Source: Campylobacteraceae bacterium
Lineage (GTDB): Bacteria; Campylobacterota; Campylobacteria; Campylobacterales; Sulfurovaceae
Length of the DNA: 52,277 nucleotides
Direction of reading: 5' to 3'
NCBI GenBank assembly: GCA_027081065.1
Contig: JALWLW010000057.1
Span: 1 to 52,277 of the forward strand
The number at the start of each line of letters is the position of its first letter. The stretch's first letter is position 1. The notes under the pieces were generated by a model. It had not been told where the DNA came from, ran no database searches, and was given only the letters and a program-made list of their open reading frames with translations. Shown in pieces: positions 34,496-42,382 of this stretch. A program made the translations under genes and the position numbers.

Positions 34496-34899
34496 GTGAA
34501 CTCCATTGTATATTGATTTTTTGCACTTTTTGTAATATTTAATTTTACAATTTGTACAGGGATATTAATAAGTTTATTGGTCAATTTACTAAGTTCATTT
34601 CCGGTTAAGTTTTTATACGAAGCCGTTAATTTTTTTGATTTTTTAGAAAACCTTGTTAATTTTGAAGAGGGTACAATGGTTTTTAAAACTTTGACATGAT
34701 TGGCTAGTTTTTTCCCTCCCCAAAGGTTTTTGTAGGCACTTACTTTACTTATTTCTGATATTTGTTTTTGTATCTCTGCTTTATTCTCTTGAACATAGGT
34801 ATTTGCAGATATTTTATAAATAAAAGCAAAGAATAAAAAAAGTATCGCCAATAGGAGAATTAACTCATTTTTGTAACGTTGAAGTGTTATCATATTCAT
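34483..34899 (-). CDS. Type II secretion protein GspM-like
   Basis: The 138-residue protein has a short cytoplasmic start, one membrane helix (ELILLLAILFLFFAFIYKI) and a periplasmic coiled-coil plus small alpha/beta domain. This is the topology of GspM, which pairs with GspL in the inner-membrane platform. It sits directly after the gspL-like gene with a 4-bp overlap. The assignment is from topology and gene order. Confidence 0.65.
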   Translation of the reverse strand: MNMITLQRYKNELILLLAILFLFFAFIYKISANTYVQENKAEIQKQISEISKVSAYKNLWGGKKLANHVKVLKTIVPSSKLTRFSKKSKKLTASYKNLTGNELSKLTNKLINIPVQIVKLNITKSAKNQYTMEFTCKW

Positions 34900-35825
34900 A
34901 TTTTTTTCTCTACTTTAATTTCTAAGTTATTAGCTGAACTTGTAAAATTTTTTGCTTTAGCATTTTGAAGGACACGAGCAGCTGTATTTTTATTAGAAGT
35001 TTTTATATTTGCTGTAATGGTTGACTTTTCAATGCTAAGGGTTGTTAGTTGACTATTTGCTGATAGTAACTTAGAGATATCTTGGATGCTTTGACGTTTG
35101 ATACGTTCATTTGTGTCAATAGGTTGATATTTTTCTAACATATTCGTTCTTAGAATCTTTGAACCATATTTGGGATTATCATCAATCAGTTGTATTAAAT
35201 GTTCATTGTCATTGTTAATAGAAGATTTAATTCTTGTACCCTCTATGATAAATAGTACCCCTAAGATAGAAAAGATAGAACTTAGTAAAATGGTCTCTTT
35301 TACTGGTATAAATGAGTTATGTGAAGCACCAATACTAACTCCGGATTTTAATTTTATTTGCGATAAATCAATTGATTTTAATGAAACATTTTCATCTAGA
35401 AGTTGTTTTGGAAAAAGAGTTACAATACCATCTATGGTTTGTAAAATATTCTTTTCATCAAGTGCGATAGGTTCTTCAAGTAGCTTATTTAATTCTTGTG
35501 CAAAATAAATTTTTGAGACACGATTTACTTCAATACCTTTATTAGTTAAAAAATTTTCTATCTCTTCAATATTATAAGCATAAAAGCACCACTCATTATT
35601 ACATTTATTCACATAATATTGATGCTCTTTTGAGCTATCAATAAAATCATCAAAAAGTGAATTAGCAATTTGTTTTGCTTGGTAAGCAAATTTAATGTCT
35701 AGTTCTTCACGTATTAAAGTATAAAACTGTGGGGTTAAAATAATTTCCACATTGTGTTCTAATGAGACATATTCCATATCTTTATGGATAAATAGTCTGT
35801 TGTTATTTTTGTCCATTAAACTCAA
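34896..35825 (-). CDS. Type II secretion protein GspL-like
   Basis: The 309-residue protein has a cytoplasmic N-terminal part (about 1-175), one membrane helix (about 177-197, ILLSSIFSILGVLFIIEG) and a periplasmic ferredoxin-like tail (SANSQLTTLSIEKSTITANI). GspL tethers the GspE ATPase to the membrane. It is shorter than the usual about 390 residues because the actin-like cytoplasmic region is reduced. The start is a TTG placed eight bases after AGGAG; an ATG three codons later is poorly spaced. It overlaps gspK by 23 bp. Confidence 0.68.
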   Translation of the reverse strand: MSLMDKNNNRLFIHKDMEYVSLEHNVEIILTPQFYTLIREELDIKFAYQAKQIANSLFDDFIDSSKEHQYYVNKCNNEWCFYAYNIEEIENFLTNKGIEVNRVSKIYFAQELNKLLEEPIALDEKNILQTIDGIVTLFPKQLLDENVSLKSIDLSQIKLKSGVSIGASHNSFIPVKETILLSSIFSILGVLFIIEGTRIKSSINNDNEHLIQLIDDNPKYGSKILRTNMLEKYQPIDTNERIKRQSIQDISKLLSANSQLTTLSIEKSTITANIKTSNKNTAARVLQNAKAKNFTSSANNLEIKVEKKI

Positions 35826-36711
35826 AGTTATTACTCCTTCCTTCTATATAGTTAAATTTAAATTCATATTGTTTCTCTTGGTAAAGAAACCTCTCTTCGC
35901 AGTGCATGGCATTAAGTGCTTTGTTTGCATAGATTTTTTTATTAATGGTTGCCACAACACCACTGTTTTGTAAAAATGTACTTAGGGTACTCTCCCCAAT
36001 AATCCATTCAGACTGTACCACTTCAAGAGGAATATCAAAAGCTACTGAAATAAATTCAGGAGAGAGGAATACTCCATCGATTCTTGTTTGCGTTGTTACA
36101 GGGAGAAAAGAGAAATATTTTTCCCAAGGAACAGCTAAGGCGTGGTCATCATCATATTTTAATGTATAGTCGAGTATAAGTTTATTAAATTGTTGTTTCG
36201 AATTAATACCTTTTTGTTTTTTTAATCTAGGTTTATAGTTATTGTTTTGACTACTCACTCCTGTAATTTCTTCAAGTAAAAGTTCTTGTAGTGCATTTGT
36301 ATTTTCTATCTGGTAGAGTTCCATAACATTTTTTAAAACCTCATTTGCCAGTGTCTCTTGTTCTGGGTTCTTTTTTGTCTGTTTGTTATCTAACCAATTA
36401 ATAGGAACACCTGACATTAATGCTTGACAGCTTAAGGTAACAGAAAACTCACTTTGGTCATCATTTAAAATAAGTGGCATACTATAAATCAGTTCTAACT
36501 TCTCACGATTATCTGAACCTGTTGGAAAAAATTTCTTTAAAATAGCGACTGTATTACCGTAAAAAATATTTGCTTGAATGAGTGCAGATGTTGTCCCAGC
36601 ACTTTTTTGCACTTTTTCTAAATAGGTAAAGGAGACGGCTATTATTGACATAATAGAGGCGATGACCATTAACGTTATAAAAAGGGCAATGCCTGTTTTT
36701 CTTTTATCCAT
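35803..36711 (-). CDS. Type II secretion minor pseudopilin GspK-like
   Basis: From the ATG at 36711 the protein (302 residues) starts DKRKTG then IALFITLMVIASIMS, a prepilin leader with Gly at -1 but no Glu at +5, the pattern typical of GspK. A large globular domain follows, as in GspK, which caps the pseudopilus tip. A longer frame reaches 36753, but a minus-strand TATAAT at 36748-36743 lies inside it, so transcription probably begins after that start. First gene of the minus-strand T2SS operon, divergent from gspG. Confidence 0.75.
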   Translation of the reverse strand: MDKRKTGIALFITLMVIASIMSIIAVSFTYLEKVQKSAGTTSALIQANIFYGNTVAILKKFFPTGSDNREKLELIYSMPLILNDDQSEFSVTLSCQALMSGVPINWLDNKQTKKNPEQETLANEVLKNVMELYQIENTNALQELLLEEITGVSSQNNNYKPRLKKQKGINSKQQFNKLILDYTLKYDDDHALAVPWEKYFSFLPVTTQTRIDGVFLSPEFISVAFDIPLEVVQSEWIIGESTLSTFLQNSGVVATINKKIYANKALNAMHCEERFLYQEKQYEFKFNYIEGRSNNFEFNGQK

Positions 36712-36742
36712 AATAAAGCTCAATTCAAGTAAAATCATCAAT

Positions 36743-36748
36743 ATTATA
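36743..36748 (-). promoter_or_regulatory. -10 element of the minus-strand T2SS operon
   Basis: TATAAT reads on the minus strand 32 bp upstream of the gspK ATG at 36711, inside the 63-bp divergent gap with gspG. There is no obvious -35 box, which is normal for Campylobacterota sigma-70 promoters. Confidence 0.5.
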
Positions 36749-36774
36749 ACCAACTTTAATTAAGGAAATTAACA

Positions 36775-37266
36775 ATGTACCAAGAAATAGAGGAAAAGAG
36801 AGAAAAGCTCACTTCAGCTAAAATTAATAATAGTAAGCAAACACAAGAAAGAACACAGAGAAAAGCATTCTCACTATTAGAGTTACTTGTTGTTATTTTG
36901 ATTCTAGGAATTTTAGCTGCAGCTGTTGTACCTAATGTAATTAATGCCGGTGATAAAGCAAAAGTGGACTTAACCTGTGTCAATATGAGTGGTGCACAAA
37001 ATGCTTTGAAAATGTTTAAACTTGACAATGGTATGTATCCTGATACAGAAGAAGGATTTGAAGCATTACAATCTAATCCTGATAGTGATAAATATCCAAA
37101 TTATGGCTCTTCATATTTAGAAAAATTACCTAAAGATGGTTGGAATGCTAAAATGATTTATATTAAAACAGGTAACAGTTTTGATATTATCTCTTATGGA
37201 GCAGATCGACGTGAGGGTGGTACTGAATTTGCTGCTGACATAAAACTTTCTGAATGTACTAAATAA
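36775..37266 (+). CDS. gspG: Type II secretion major pseudopilin GspG
   Basis: GspG is the main subunit of the pseudopilus. The 163-residue precursor contains FSLLELLVVILILGILAAAV with Glu at +5, then VPNVINAGDKAKVDL, a C-terminal globular part with LDNGMYPDTEEGFEALQ, and the GADRREGG calcium-site-like end typical of GspG. Two oddities: the cytoplasmic leader is 31 residues long instead of about 5-10, and the residue before the cleavage site is Ala31, not Gly. AAGGAAATT lies just before the ATG, and no later start is possible. It begins a separate plus-strand operon with gspH and gspI. Confidence 0.93.
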   Translation: MYQEIEEKREKLTSAKINNSKQTQERTQRKAFSLLELLVVILILGILAAAVVPNVINAGDKAKVDLTCVNMSGAQNALKMFKLDNGMYPDTEEGFEALQSNPDSDKYPNYGSSYLEKLPKDGWNAKMIYIKTGNSFDIISYGADRREGGTEFAADIKLSECTK

Positions 37267-37276
37267 TTATAATTTC

Positions 37277-37834
37277 ATGCAAGAATCTACTCAAAACCTT
37301 TATAAATTACATAAAGGTTTTTCCCTTTTAGAACTTATTATTGTTGTTTTACTTGTGTCACTGATGGGATTTTTAGTCTTCTCTTCAGCAATTAAACAAG
37401 AACAAAAGATTACTGTTTTAGACCCTACAACACTCCCCTCTACACTTCGAGAATCTTTTAAAGGACAAGAAGAAGATATTGAACTTTTTTGTATTAGAAA
37501 ATGTAAAGAGTGTTATGTGATTGAGGGGAAGAGTATCTCTGAATATGATGGAGGTATTGATTTTGGTAAAGATGTTGAGGTCTATATACTTGATGATGAT
37601 GATAATTTTGTAGAACTTGATGAACAAGGTAGATTTAAAGATAATAAAATTTGCCTACGTTATCATTTATATCCTAATGGTAGTACCACTCAAATGGTCA
37701 TTGTTAATAAGGAGGGTATTTACTATTTACCTTCATACTTTGGCAAAGCACAAAAGGTTGAAGATATGCAAGAGGCAAAAGAGCTTTGGATAAAAGAAGC
37801 ATATTCCTTAACAGACTCAGGCTCATTTTATTAG
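37277..37834 (+). CDS. Type II secretion pseudopilin, GspH-like
   Basis: The 185-residue protein starts with a 14-residue leader ending HKG before FSLLELIIVVLLVSLMGFLV, a standard prepilin helix with Glu at +5. The globular domain is acidic, with an unusual CIRKCKECYV cysteine cluster and DDDDNFVELDEQG. It lies 10 bp after gspG. The exact minor pseudopilin type (H, I or J) cannot be fixed from the sequence; H is the guess from gene order. Confidence 0.7.
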   Translation: MQESTQNLYKLHKGFSLLELIIVVLLVSLMGFLVFSSAIKQEQKITVLDPTTLPSTLRESFKGQEEDIELFCIRKCKECYVIEGKSISEYDGGIDFGKDVEVYILDDDDNFVELDEQGRFKDNKICLRYHLYPNGSTTQMVIVNKEGIYYLPSYFGKAQKVEDMQEAKELWIKEAYSLTDSGSFY

Positions 37835-37846
37835 AAGGAAAAGTTA

Positions 37847-38266
37847 ATGAATTTAATATACAAATATAAAAAAGCTTTTACATTAATTGAAGTAATTATG
37901 TCAGTAATTATTGTAAGTATTGTGGTTGTTGGTGCACTAAAACTTCAAGCAAAAAACTCAGATATGGCAGCGTATTTATCAAAAAGAGGTAATGCAGAAC
38001 TTGATAATGCTCTATTTTTAACAAGTAAAGTTCAACGTTATACGAACGATAAAAAAACTTCTTATGATTTATTAGTTGATGAATTTTCAATTAAAGATCT
38101 AGAAAGTCGAGATATATTAAAAAAAATTGAGAAAAAAATTAATATTACAGAAGAGATACCTATTCCTGTAGGTATGAGTGAAAATGATGCTCCACTATTT
38201 ACTTTTTATACCAATGAAATTTTACTCAAAGGTGATTACTCTGCACGTTATTATACATTTAAATAA
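37847..38266 (+). CDS. Type II secretion pseudopilin, GspI-like
   Basis: The 139-residue protein starts NLIYKYKKA then FTLIEVIMSVIIVSIVVVGAL, a prepilin helix with Glu at +5 and, as in gspG, Ala rather than Gly before the cut site. The short globular domain fits GspI. AGAAGGAAAAG precedes the ATG. It is the last gene of the gspG-H-I operon and converges on the OmpA-family gene. Confidence 0.7.
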   Translation: MNLIYKYKKAFTLIEVIMSVIIVSIVVVGALKLQAKNSDMAAYLSKRGNAELDNALFLTSKVQRYTNDKKTSYDLLVDEFSIKDLESRDILKKIEKKINITEEIPIPVGMSENDAPLFTFYTNEILLKGDYSARYYTFK

Positions 38267-38287
38267 TAACGTACGTCACTAGAACGA

Positions 38288-39025
38288 TTAGATACAAGGA
38301 TCAATAACGGAGGCTTGATTTGGGTAAAGATATATTTCAACTCTTCGGTTAAGAGCCATGTTAGATGTAGAGGTGTTTTGTACAACTGGTTTAGAGAATG
38401 AACACCCTTTAGAGTAAATAGGATTTGTAACACCACCTGTTTTAATAATATTTCCAACTGATGAAGCTCTTGCTTCTGAAAGTTGTTGATTATGCTGGAA
38501 AGAACCTCTATTATCGGTATGTCCTACAGCTTGAATAATCATATTCGCATAACTTGGTTTTTGTAAAGCTGGAATCATTTGTCTAATTTCTGAAGCTGCA
38601 GAAGGTGTTGGTGTTGCAGAATTTGTTTGAAACATCATTGGATCACGGAACATAATTTTTACAAATTTATCGGTATTTGAGACAATAAGGTCATTGTTAG
38701 CATTTTGTTCAGCACTTGGATCATTGTTGACGTTGGTATTGAGTGTTTGAGCTACTTCTGCAGCTTGTTGATCCATACTGTAGCCAATTGCTGCACCTAC
38801 GGCAGTACCAATAGCTCCACCAATAGCGATACGTTTTCCACTTCTATTAACTGTTGTACCGCCAATTACAGCTCCAAGCAAACCACCAATGACAGCAGCT
38901 GTTTGTGTATTATTGGTTGTTCCATCATCATTTTTAATAGTTGGCATTCCTCCACCTGAACATCCTGCTAGTAAACTCATGGCAATAGTTGAAGCCAAAA
39001 TAGGTTTTAATATTTTTTTATTCAT
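38288..39025 (-). CDS. OmpA-family outer-membrane lipoprotein with glycine-zipper segment
   Basis: The 245-residue protein has a lipoprotein signal peptide (lipobox LLAGC, Cys22), a glycine-zipper membrane segment (VIGGLLGAVIGGTTV, GGAIGTAVGAAIGYSMD, about 43-85), and a C-terminal OmpA-like peptidoglycan-binding domain (about 115-240). That domain carries VGHTDNRGSFQHNQQLSEAR and NRRVEIYLYP, the residues that hold diaminopimelate. It probably ties the outer membrane to peptidoglycan, like YiaD. It lies downstream of pyrE but is separated by a hairpin. Confidence 0.88.
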   Translation of the reverse strand: MNKKILKPILASTIAMSLLAGCSGGGMPTIKNDDGTTNNTQTAAVIGGLLGAVIGGTTVNRSGKRIAIGGAIGTAVGAAIGYSMDQQAAEVAQTLNTNVNNDPSAEQNANNDLIVSNTDKFVKIMFRDPMMFQTNSATPTPSAASEIRQMIPALQKPSYANMIIQAVGHTDNRGSFQHNQQLSEARASSVGNIIKTGGVTNPIYSKGCSFSKPVVQNTSTSNMALNRRVEIYLYPNQASVIDPCI

Positions 39026-39096
39026 TATCTCTATCCTTATTTTATATATTTAGAGGAGTATAACATAAATTTTGTAAAGGAACTGTGGAGTTGTTG

Positions 39097-39117
39097 AACA
39101 AGGTACTTGACCTTGTT
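39097..39117. terminator. Hairpin between pyrE and the OmpA-family gene
   Basis: AACAAGGT (39097-39104) pairs perfectly with ACCTTGTT (39110-39117) around a five-base loop, 12 bp beyond the pyrE stop. There is no clear T-run on the minus strand, so termination strength is uncertain. Confidence 0.45.
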
Positions 39118-39129
39118 TAAGAGGGTAGA

Positions 39130-39738
39130 TTAAGATTTACTACCAGGTTTAATGGCAATAGACCCTTCTTTACAAAGAGGGCATTGTTCTGGAGTATACA
39201 TTTCAAAGGTAAAATCATCTAAGGCAAAGAATGGGACTTTGGAAGAGAGTTTACATTCTGCTTTAGCTTGTAGGCTAGAGCCTTCTCTTTTACAAAATCC
39301 TCTATTTGCCAAAGAGGCAAAAGCTACTACAGTAGCACCTAGTTCTTCAATGGCTATGGCAGCTTTCATGGCTGAACCACCTGTAGTAATGATATCTTCA
39401 CAAATTAAGATGTTTTCATCTTTTTGTACTTCAAACCCACGACGAAGTTCCATGCCACCCTCTTTTTTTTCAACAAAAATAGAACGTACACTTAAAGAAC
39501 GAGCAAGTTCATACCCTGCTAAAACTCCTCCTAGTGCTGGGGCACAAACAGTGTCTATTTTTAGTCCAGAGTTTTTAATCATTTGGGCTAATGCATTACA
39601 GATAAGTTCTGCCCGTTTTGGGTCTTCTAAAACCTTAGCACTTTGTAAGTAACGTTTGGAGTGATTCCCCGAGGCTAAAAGAAAATGTCCATCTAAAAGT
39701 GCTTCTGCATCTAAGTACTCTTGTTCAATATTCATCAT
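39130..39738 (-). CDS. pyrE: Orotate phosphoribosyltransferase
   Basis: PyrE couples orotate with PRPP to make orotidine monophosphate in pyrimidine synthesis. The 202-residue protein has the PRPP-binding motif ILICEDIITTGGSAMKA, GHFLLASGNHSKRYLQS for orotate, and VCAPALGGVLAGYELA. The C-terminus contains CPLCKEGSIAIKPGS, normal for this family branch. It overlaps frr by one base (TAATG), and frr-pyrE are read as one operon. Confidence 0.95.
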   Translation of the reverse strand: MMNIEQEYLDAEALLDGHFLLASGNHSKRYLQSAKVLEDPKRAELICNALAQMIKNSGLKIDTVCAPALGGVLAGYELARSLSVRSIFVEKKEGGMELRRGFEVQKDENILICEDIITTGGSAMKAAIAIEELGATVVAFASLANRGFCKREGSSLQAKAECKLSSKVPFFALDDFTFEMYTPEQCPLCKEGSIAIKPGSKS

Positions 39739-40295
39739 TATACTTTTAAAATATCCACTTCTTTGGCTGAAAGAGTTGATTCAATAGTTGCTACAGCATT
39801 ATCGGTAATTTTTTGAATTTCATCTTGACCTTTTTTTGACTCATCTTCGGAAATATCTTTGGACTTTTCTAATTTTTTAATCTTATCATTTCCATCTTTA
39901 CGAATGTTTCTAACAGCAATTTTAGCTTTTTCTGCCATACCTTTTGCCTGTTTTACAATCTCTTGTCTTTGTTCAGAAGTCATCGCTGGAAAGAAGAGTT
40001 TAATAAAGTCACCATCATTATTAGGATTAACACCAATATTAGCTTCTTGAATGGCTTTTTCAATAGTAGCTAAAAGATTTTTTTCCCAAGGAGTAATAGA
40101 AATAGTAGTTGCATCGGTTACCACAACTGAACCTACTTGGTTTAATGCTGTTGGTGTACCATAATAGTCTACTTTAATACCGTCTACAATGTTAGTACTT
40201 ACTTTTCCTGTTCGTAGGGTTGAAAAGTCTCTTTTTAGAGCATCAATACTTTTGCTCATTTGTTCTTTTGTCTGTTCATAAATTTCATTTAGCAT
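39738..40295 (-). CDS. frr: Ribosome recycling factor
   Basis: RRF splits post-termination ribosomes together with EF-G. The 185-residue protein is full length with [67 protein letters not shown], and [18 protein letters not shown] near the end. It lies between secG and pyrE on the minus strand. A hairpin at 40334 separates it from secG. Confidence 0.97.
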   Translation of the reverse strand: MLNEIYEQTKEQMSKSIDALKRDFSTLRTGKVSTNIVDGIKVDYYGTPTALNQVGSVVVTDATTISITPWEKNLLATIEKAIQEANIGVNPNNDGDFIKLFFPAMTSEQRQEIVKQAKGMAEKAKIAVRNIRKDGNDKIKKLEKSKDISEDESKKGQDEIQKITDNAVATIESTLSAKEVDILKV

Positions 40296-40333
40296 GATTG
40301 TATGTCCTTATTTATATGTTGAGGGAGGTTATC

Positions 40334-40363
40334 AATCATTTGAGGAAGATTCCTCCAAATGAT
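40334..40363. terminator. Hairpin at the secG stop codon
   Basis: AATCATTTGAGGA (40334-40346) pairs with TCCTCCAAATGATT (40351-40363... with one bulged C) around a short loop; its base touches the secG stop codon. The sequence between secG and frr has no T-tract, so it may be a weak terminator or processing signal. Confidence 0.45.
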
Positions 40364-40662
40364 TACTTCGTAGAATTTTTATCTGTGCTTGGTACAGAAG
40401 TTGCTGTGTTAATGGTGTCAGCTACCGAATGAGCTTTTTCTTGATTATAAAGATACCCCATAGCTAAAGTATTAAGTACAAATAGAATTGCCAATGTAAA
40501 TGTTGCTTTTGATAAAAAACCAGCTGGACCTTTTGCTCCAAACATTGATTCATTACTTCCACTGTAAGCACCAAGACCAATGCTTGAACTTTTTTGTAAT
40601 AGAATGGCAATAACAATCGCAATTGTTAAAAGAATTTGTACAACTAATAGTGTTGAAATCAT
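40363..40662 (-). CDS. secG: Preprotein translocase subunit SecG
   Basis: SecG is the small SecYEG subunit that assists protein export. The 99-residue protein has two membrane helices (about 2-22 and 52-72) joined by the conserved loop QKSSSIGLGAYSGSNESMFG and ending GPAGFLSKATF before the second helix. It is the first gene of the secG-frr-pyrE minus-strand group and is divergent from bioC. Confidence 0.93.
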   Translation of the reverse strand: MISTLLVVQILLTIAIVIAILLQKSSSIGLGAYSGSNESMFGAKGPAGFLSKATFTLAILFVLNTLAMGYLYNQEKAHSVADTINTATSVPSTDKNSTK

Positions 40663-40748
40663 TTTTTCCTCTTTAAGTGTTGAAGCATATACTTCAAATT
40701 GGGTATAATTTTGGCGATTATACCCTAAATTAATTGAAACTGAGATAA

Positions 40749-41456
40749 ATGAAAGTAGTTAAAGAGTTCTCCCGATTCGCCCATGAATATAGCAAATATA
40801 ATGTTATTCAAAAAGAAGTTGCCAAAAGACTATGTGAACTTTTAGATGAAAACACTTATGAAAAAATTTTAGACCTTGGTGCTGGTGATGGTGCTATTTA
40901 TCAAAATTTAGTTAATCAAAATATTAGTTTTTCAAATTTTGTGGCATTAGATTTTTCCCAAGAGATGCTTAATCTTCATCCACGTCATCATAATATTAAA
41001 AAAGTATGTTTAGATTTTAATCAAGAAGGTTTTTCATCTAAGTTTAGAAAAAATGAATTTAATTTACTTATCTCTTCTTCGGCTTTACAATGGAGTAAAA
41101 ATCTTCCACAAGTGTTAGCTGAACTTTCAACTTTAGCTGATGAGCATCTTTTTTCATTTTTCACTTCTAATACTTTTAAGACTTTGCATCAGACTATAGG
41201 TATAAAATCTCCTGTACTTAAACAAGAAGAGATTTTACTTTCACTTGACAAATTTTTTAACTATGACTTAGAAGTTACCCAGTATAAACTTAATTTTAAT
41301 TCAACGCATGAAATGCTTCGTTATATTAAAAGGTCCGGTGTCAGTGGAGGAGTAAGGCAATTAAGTTATAAAGAGATGAAAAGGCTACTATTGGCGTATC
41401 CATTAGATTATTTAGAATTTGAAGTAATCTTTGTGAAAGTGTTAAGTAAAAAATGA
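40749..41456 (+). CDS. bioC: SAM-dependent methyltransferase, probably BioC (malonyl-ACP methyl ester synthesis)
   Basis: The 235-residue class I methyltransferase opens with SRFAHEYSKYNVIQKEVAKR, the F-x-x-A-x-x-Y...Q-x-x-x-A-x-x-L pattern typical of BioC. It then has the SAM motif ILDLGAGDGAIYQNL, VALDFSQEMLNLH, LLISSSALQWSKNLPQVLAE and the C-terminal HEMLRYIKRSGVSGG block. BioC methylates malonyl-ACP to start biotin synthesis, and bioB elsewhere in the window makes this plausible. A generic methyltransferase cannot be excluded, but the LRYIKRSG block favours BioC. Confidence 0.8.
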   Translation: MKVVKEFSRFAHEYSKYNVIQKEVAKRLCELLDENTYEKILDLGAGDGAIYQNLVNQNISFSNFVALDFSQEMLNLHPRHHNIKKVCLDFNQEGFSSKFRKNEFNLLISSSALQWSKNLPQVLAELSTLADEHLFSFFTSNTFKTLHQTIGIKSPVLKQEEILLSLDKFFNYDLEVTQYKLNFNSTHEMLRYIKRSGVSGGVRQLSYKEMKRLLLAYPLDYLEFEVIFVKVLSKK

Positions 41457-41460
41457 AGAA

Positions 41461-41485
41461 GCTTTAGAGAAAAAATCTCTAAAGC
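41461..41485. terminator. Perfect hairpin between convergent bioC and the Bax-inhibitor gene
   Basis: GCTTTAGAGA (41461-41470) pairs perfectly with TCTCTAAAGC (41476-41485) around AAAAA. Read on the minus strand it is followed by TTCTTCATTTTTTAC, so it is most likely the terminator of the Bax-inhibitor gene and shared with bioC. Confidence 0.65.
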
Positions 41486-41494
41486 GAGTAAGAC

Positions 41495-42190
41495 CTAATC
41501 GTCACCCATTATTCCTAATAGTTGAAGAATAGATGTAAACATATTGAAAAAGTCTAAAAACAATGAAACGGCTGCATCTACAGGAGAATCATAAGCTCCA
41601 TTTGCAATATTTTGAGTGTCATAGATTGTAAATAGTGAGAATAATAACAAAATACCAGCTGTTATAATAACATGTATTAGTGGATTTTGTAAAATAAATA
41701 TATTTACAAGTGACATTACAAAAATGATAATCATCGTGATAAACAGTGGTTTACCCCAGCTTGAAAAATCACTTTTTGAATTAATAGCAAAGAGACTTAA
41801 TGCACCAAAAAGTACAGAAGTCATTAAAAATGCATTTCCAATTAATGCTCCATTACCTTGACCAATAATCATAGCCAACATAGGCACAATCATCACACCC
41901 AGTGCAAAGGTAAAGACAAAAAGTGCCATTAGGTGTAAAGTAGGGTTTTTTCTTGTAGCATTAAAGCCAAAGAAAACCATAAGCATTACAAAGCCAAAGA
42001 TAAACCATTTATATCCAGCAATTGTTGCTGCATAAGGCATGGTTAAGTATGCACCTAATGCTGAAGATACCATACTCGCACCGAGAAGTTGGTATGTTTG
42101 TTTCATAAAAGTTACACTGGCCGTAGCTGTTGTTGTTTCAAATCCTGCATTTACAGTATTGTTATTATAATCTCTATCATAAAGAGCCAT
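41495..42190 (-). CDS. Bax inhibitor-1/YccA-family membrane protein
   Basis: The 231-residue protein has seven membrane helices and the BI-1 landmarks FMKQTYQLLGASMVSSALGAYL near the start and LFSLFTIYDTQNIANGAY plus DAAVSLFLDFFNMFTSIL at the end; the Asp pair there gates ion leak in the family. It probably modulates membrane proteostasis or ion leak in the inner membrane, although bacterial functions are little known. It is monocistronic with a hairpin at its end. Confidence 0.9.
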   Translation of the reverse strand: MALYDRDYNNNTVNAGFETTTATASVTFMKQTYQLLGASMVSSALGAYLTMPYAATIAGYKWFIFGFVMLMVFFGFNATRKNPTLHLMALFVFTFALGVMIVPMLAMIIGQGNGALIGNAFLMTSVLFGALSLFAINSKSDFSSWGKPLFITMIIIFVMSLVNIFILQNPLIHVIITAGILLLFSLFTIYDTQNIANGAYDSPVDAAVSLFLDFFNMFTSILQLLGIMGDD

Positions 42191-42335
42191 ATAAATCCTT
42201 TGTGTATTACCATTGAAATTACGAATATTTTAATGGTGTTAATAAGTTATTTATATCAATTTAATCTTGATATATTCAAGGTGAGTATATTGAGTTGATG
42301 TTTAAAAGAAGTTGAAAGAGATAAAAATTATGGAG

Positions 42336-42364
42336 TTTTCAGAAGAGATTTTCTCTTCTGAAAA
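42336..42364. terminator. Perfect 12-bp hairpin downstream of the repeat-protein gene
   Basis: TTTTCAGAAGAG (42336-42347) pairs perfectly with CTCTTCTGAAAA (42353-42364) around five bases, 19 bp beyond the stop of the repeat protein. The A/T flanks of the stem and the following AATTTTTATC on the minus strand make it a good terminator. Confidence 0.65.
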
Positions 42365-42382
42365 AGTTAGTTATTTAACCTA

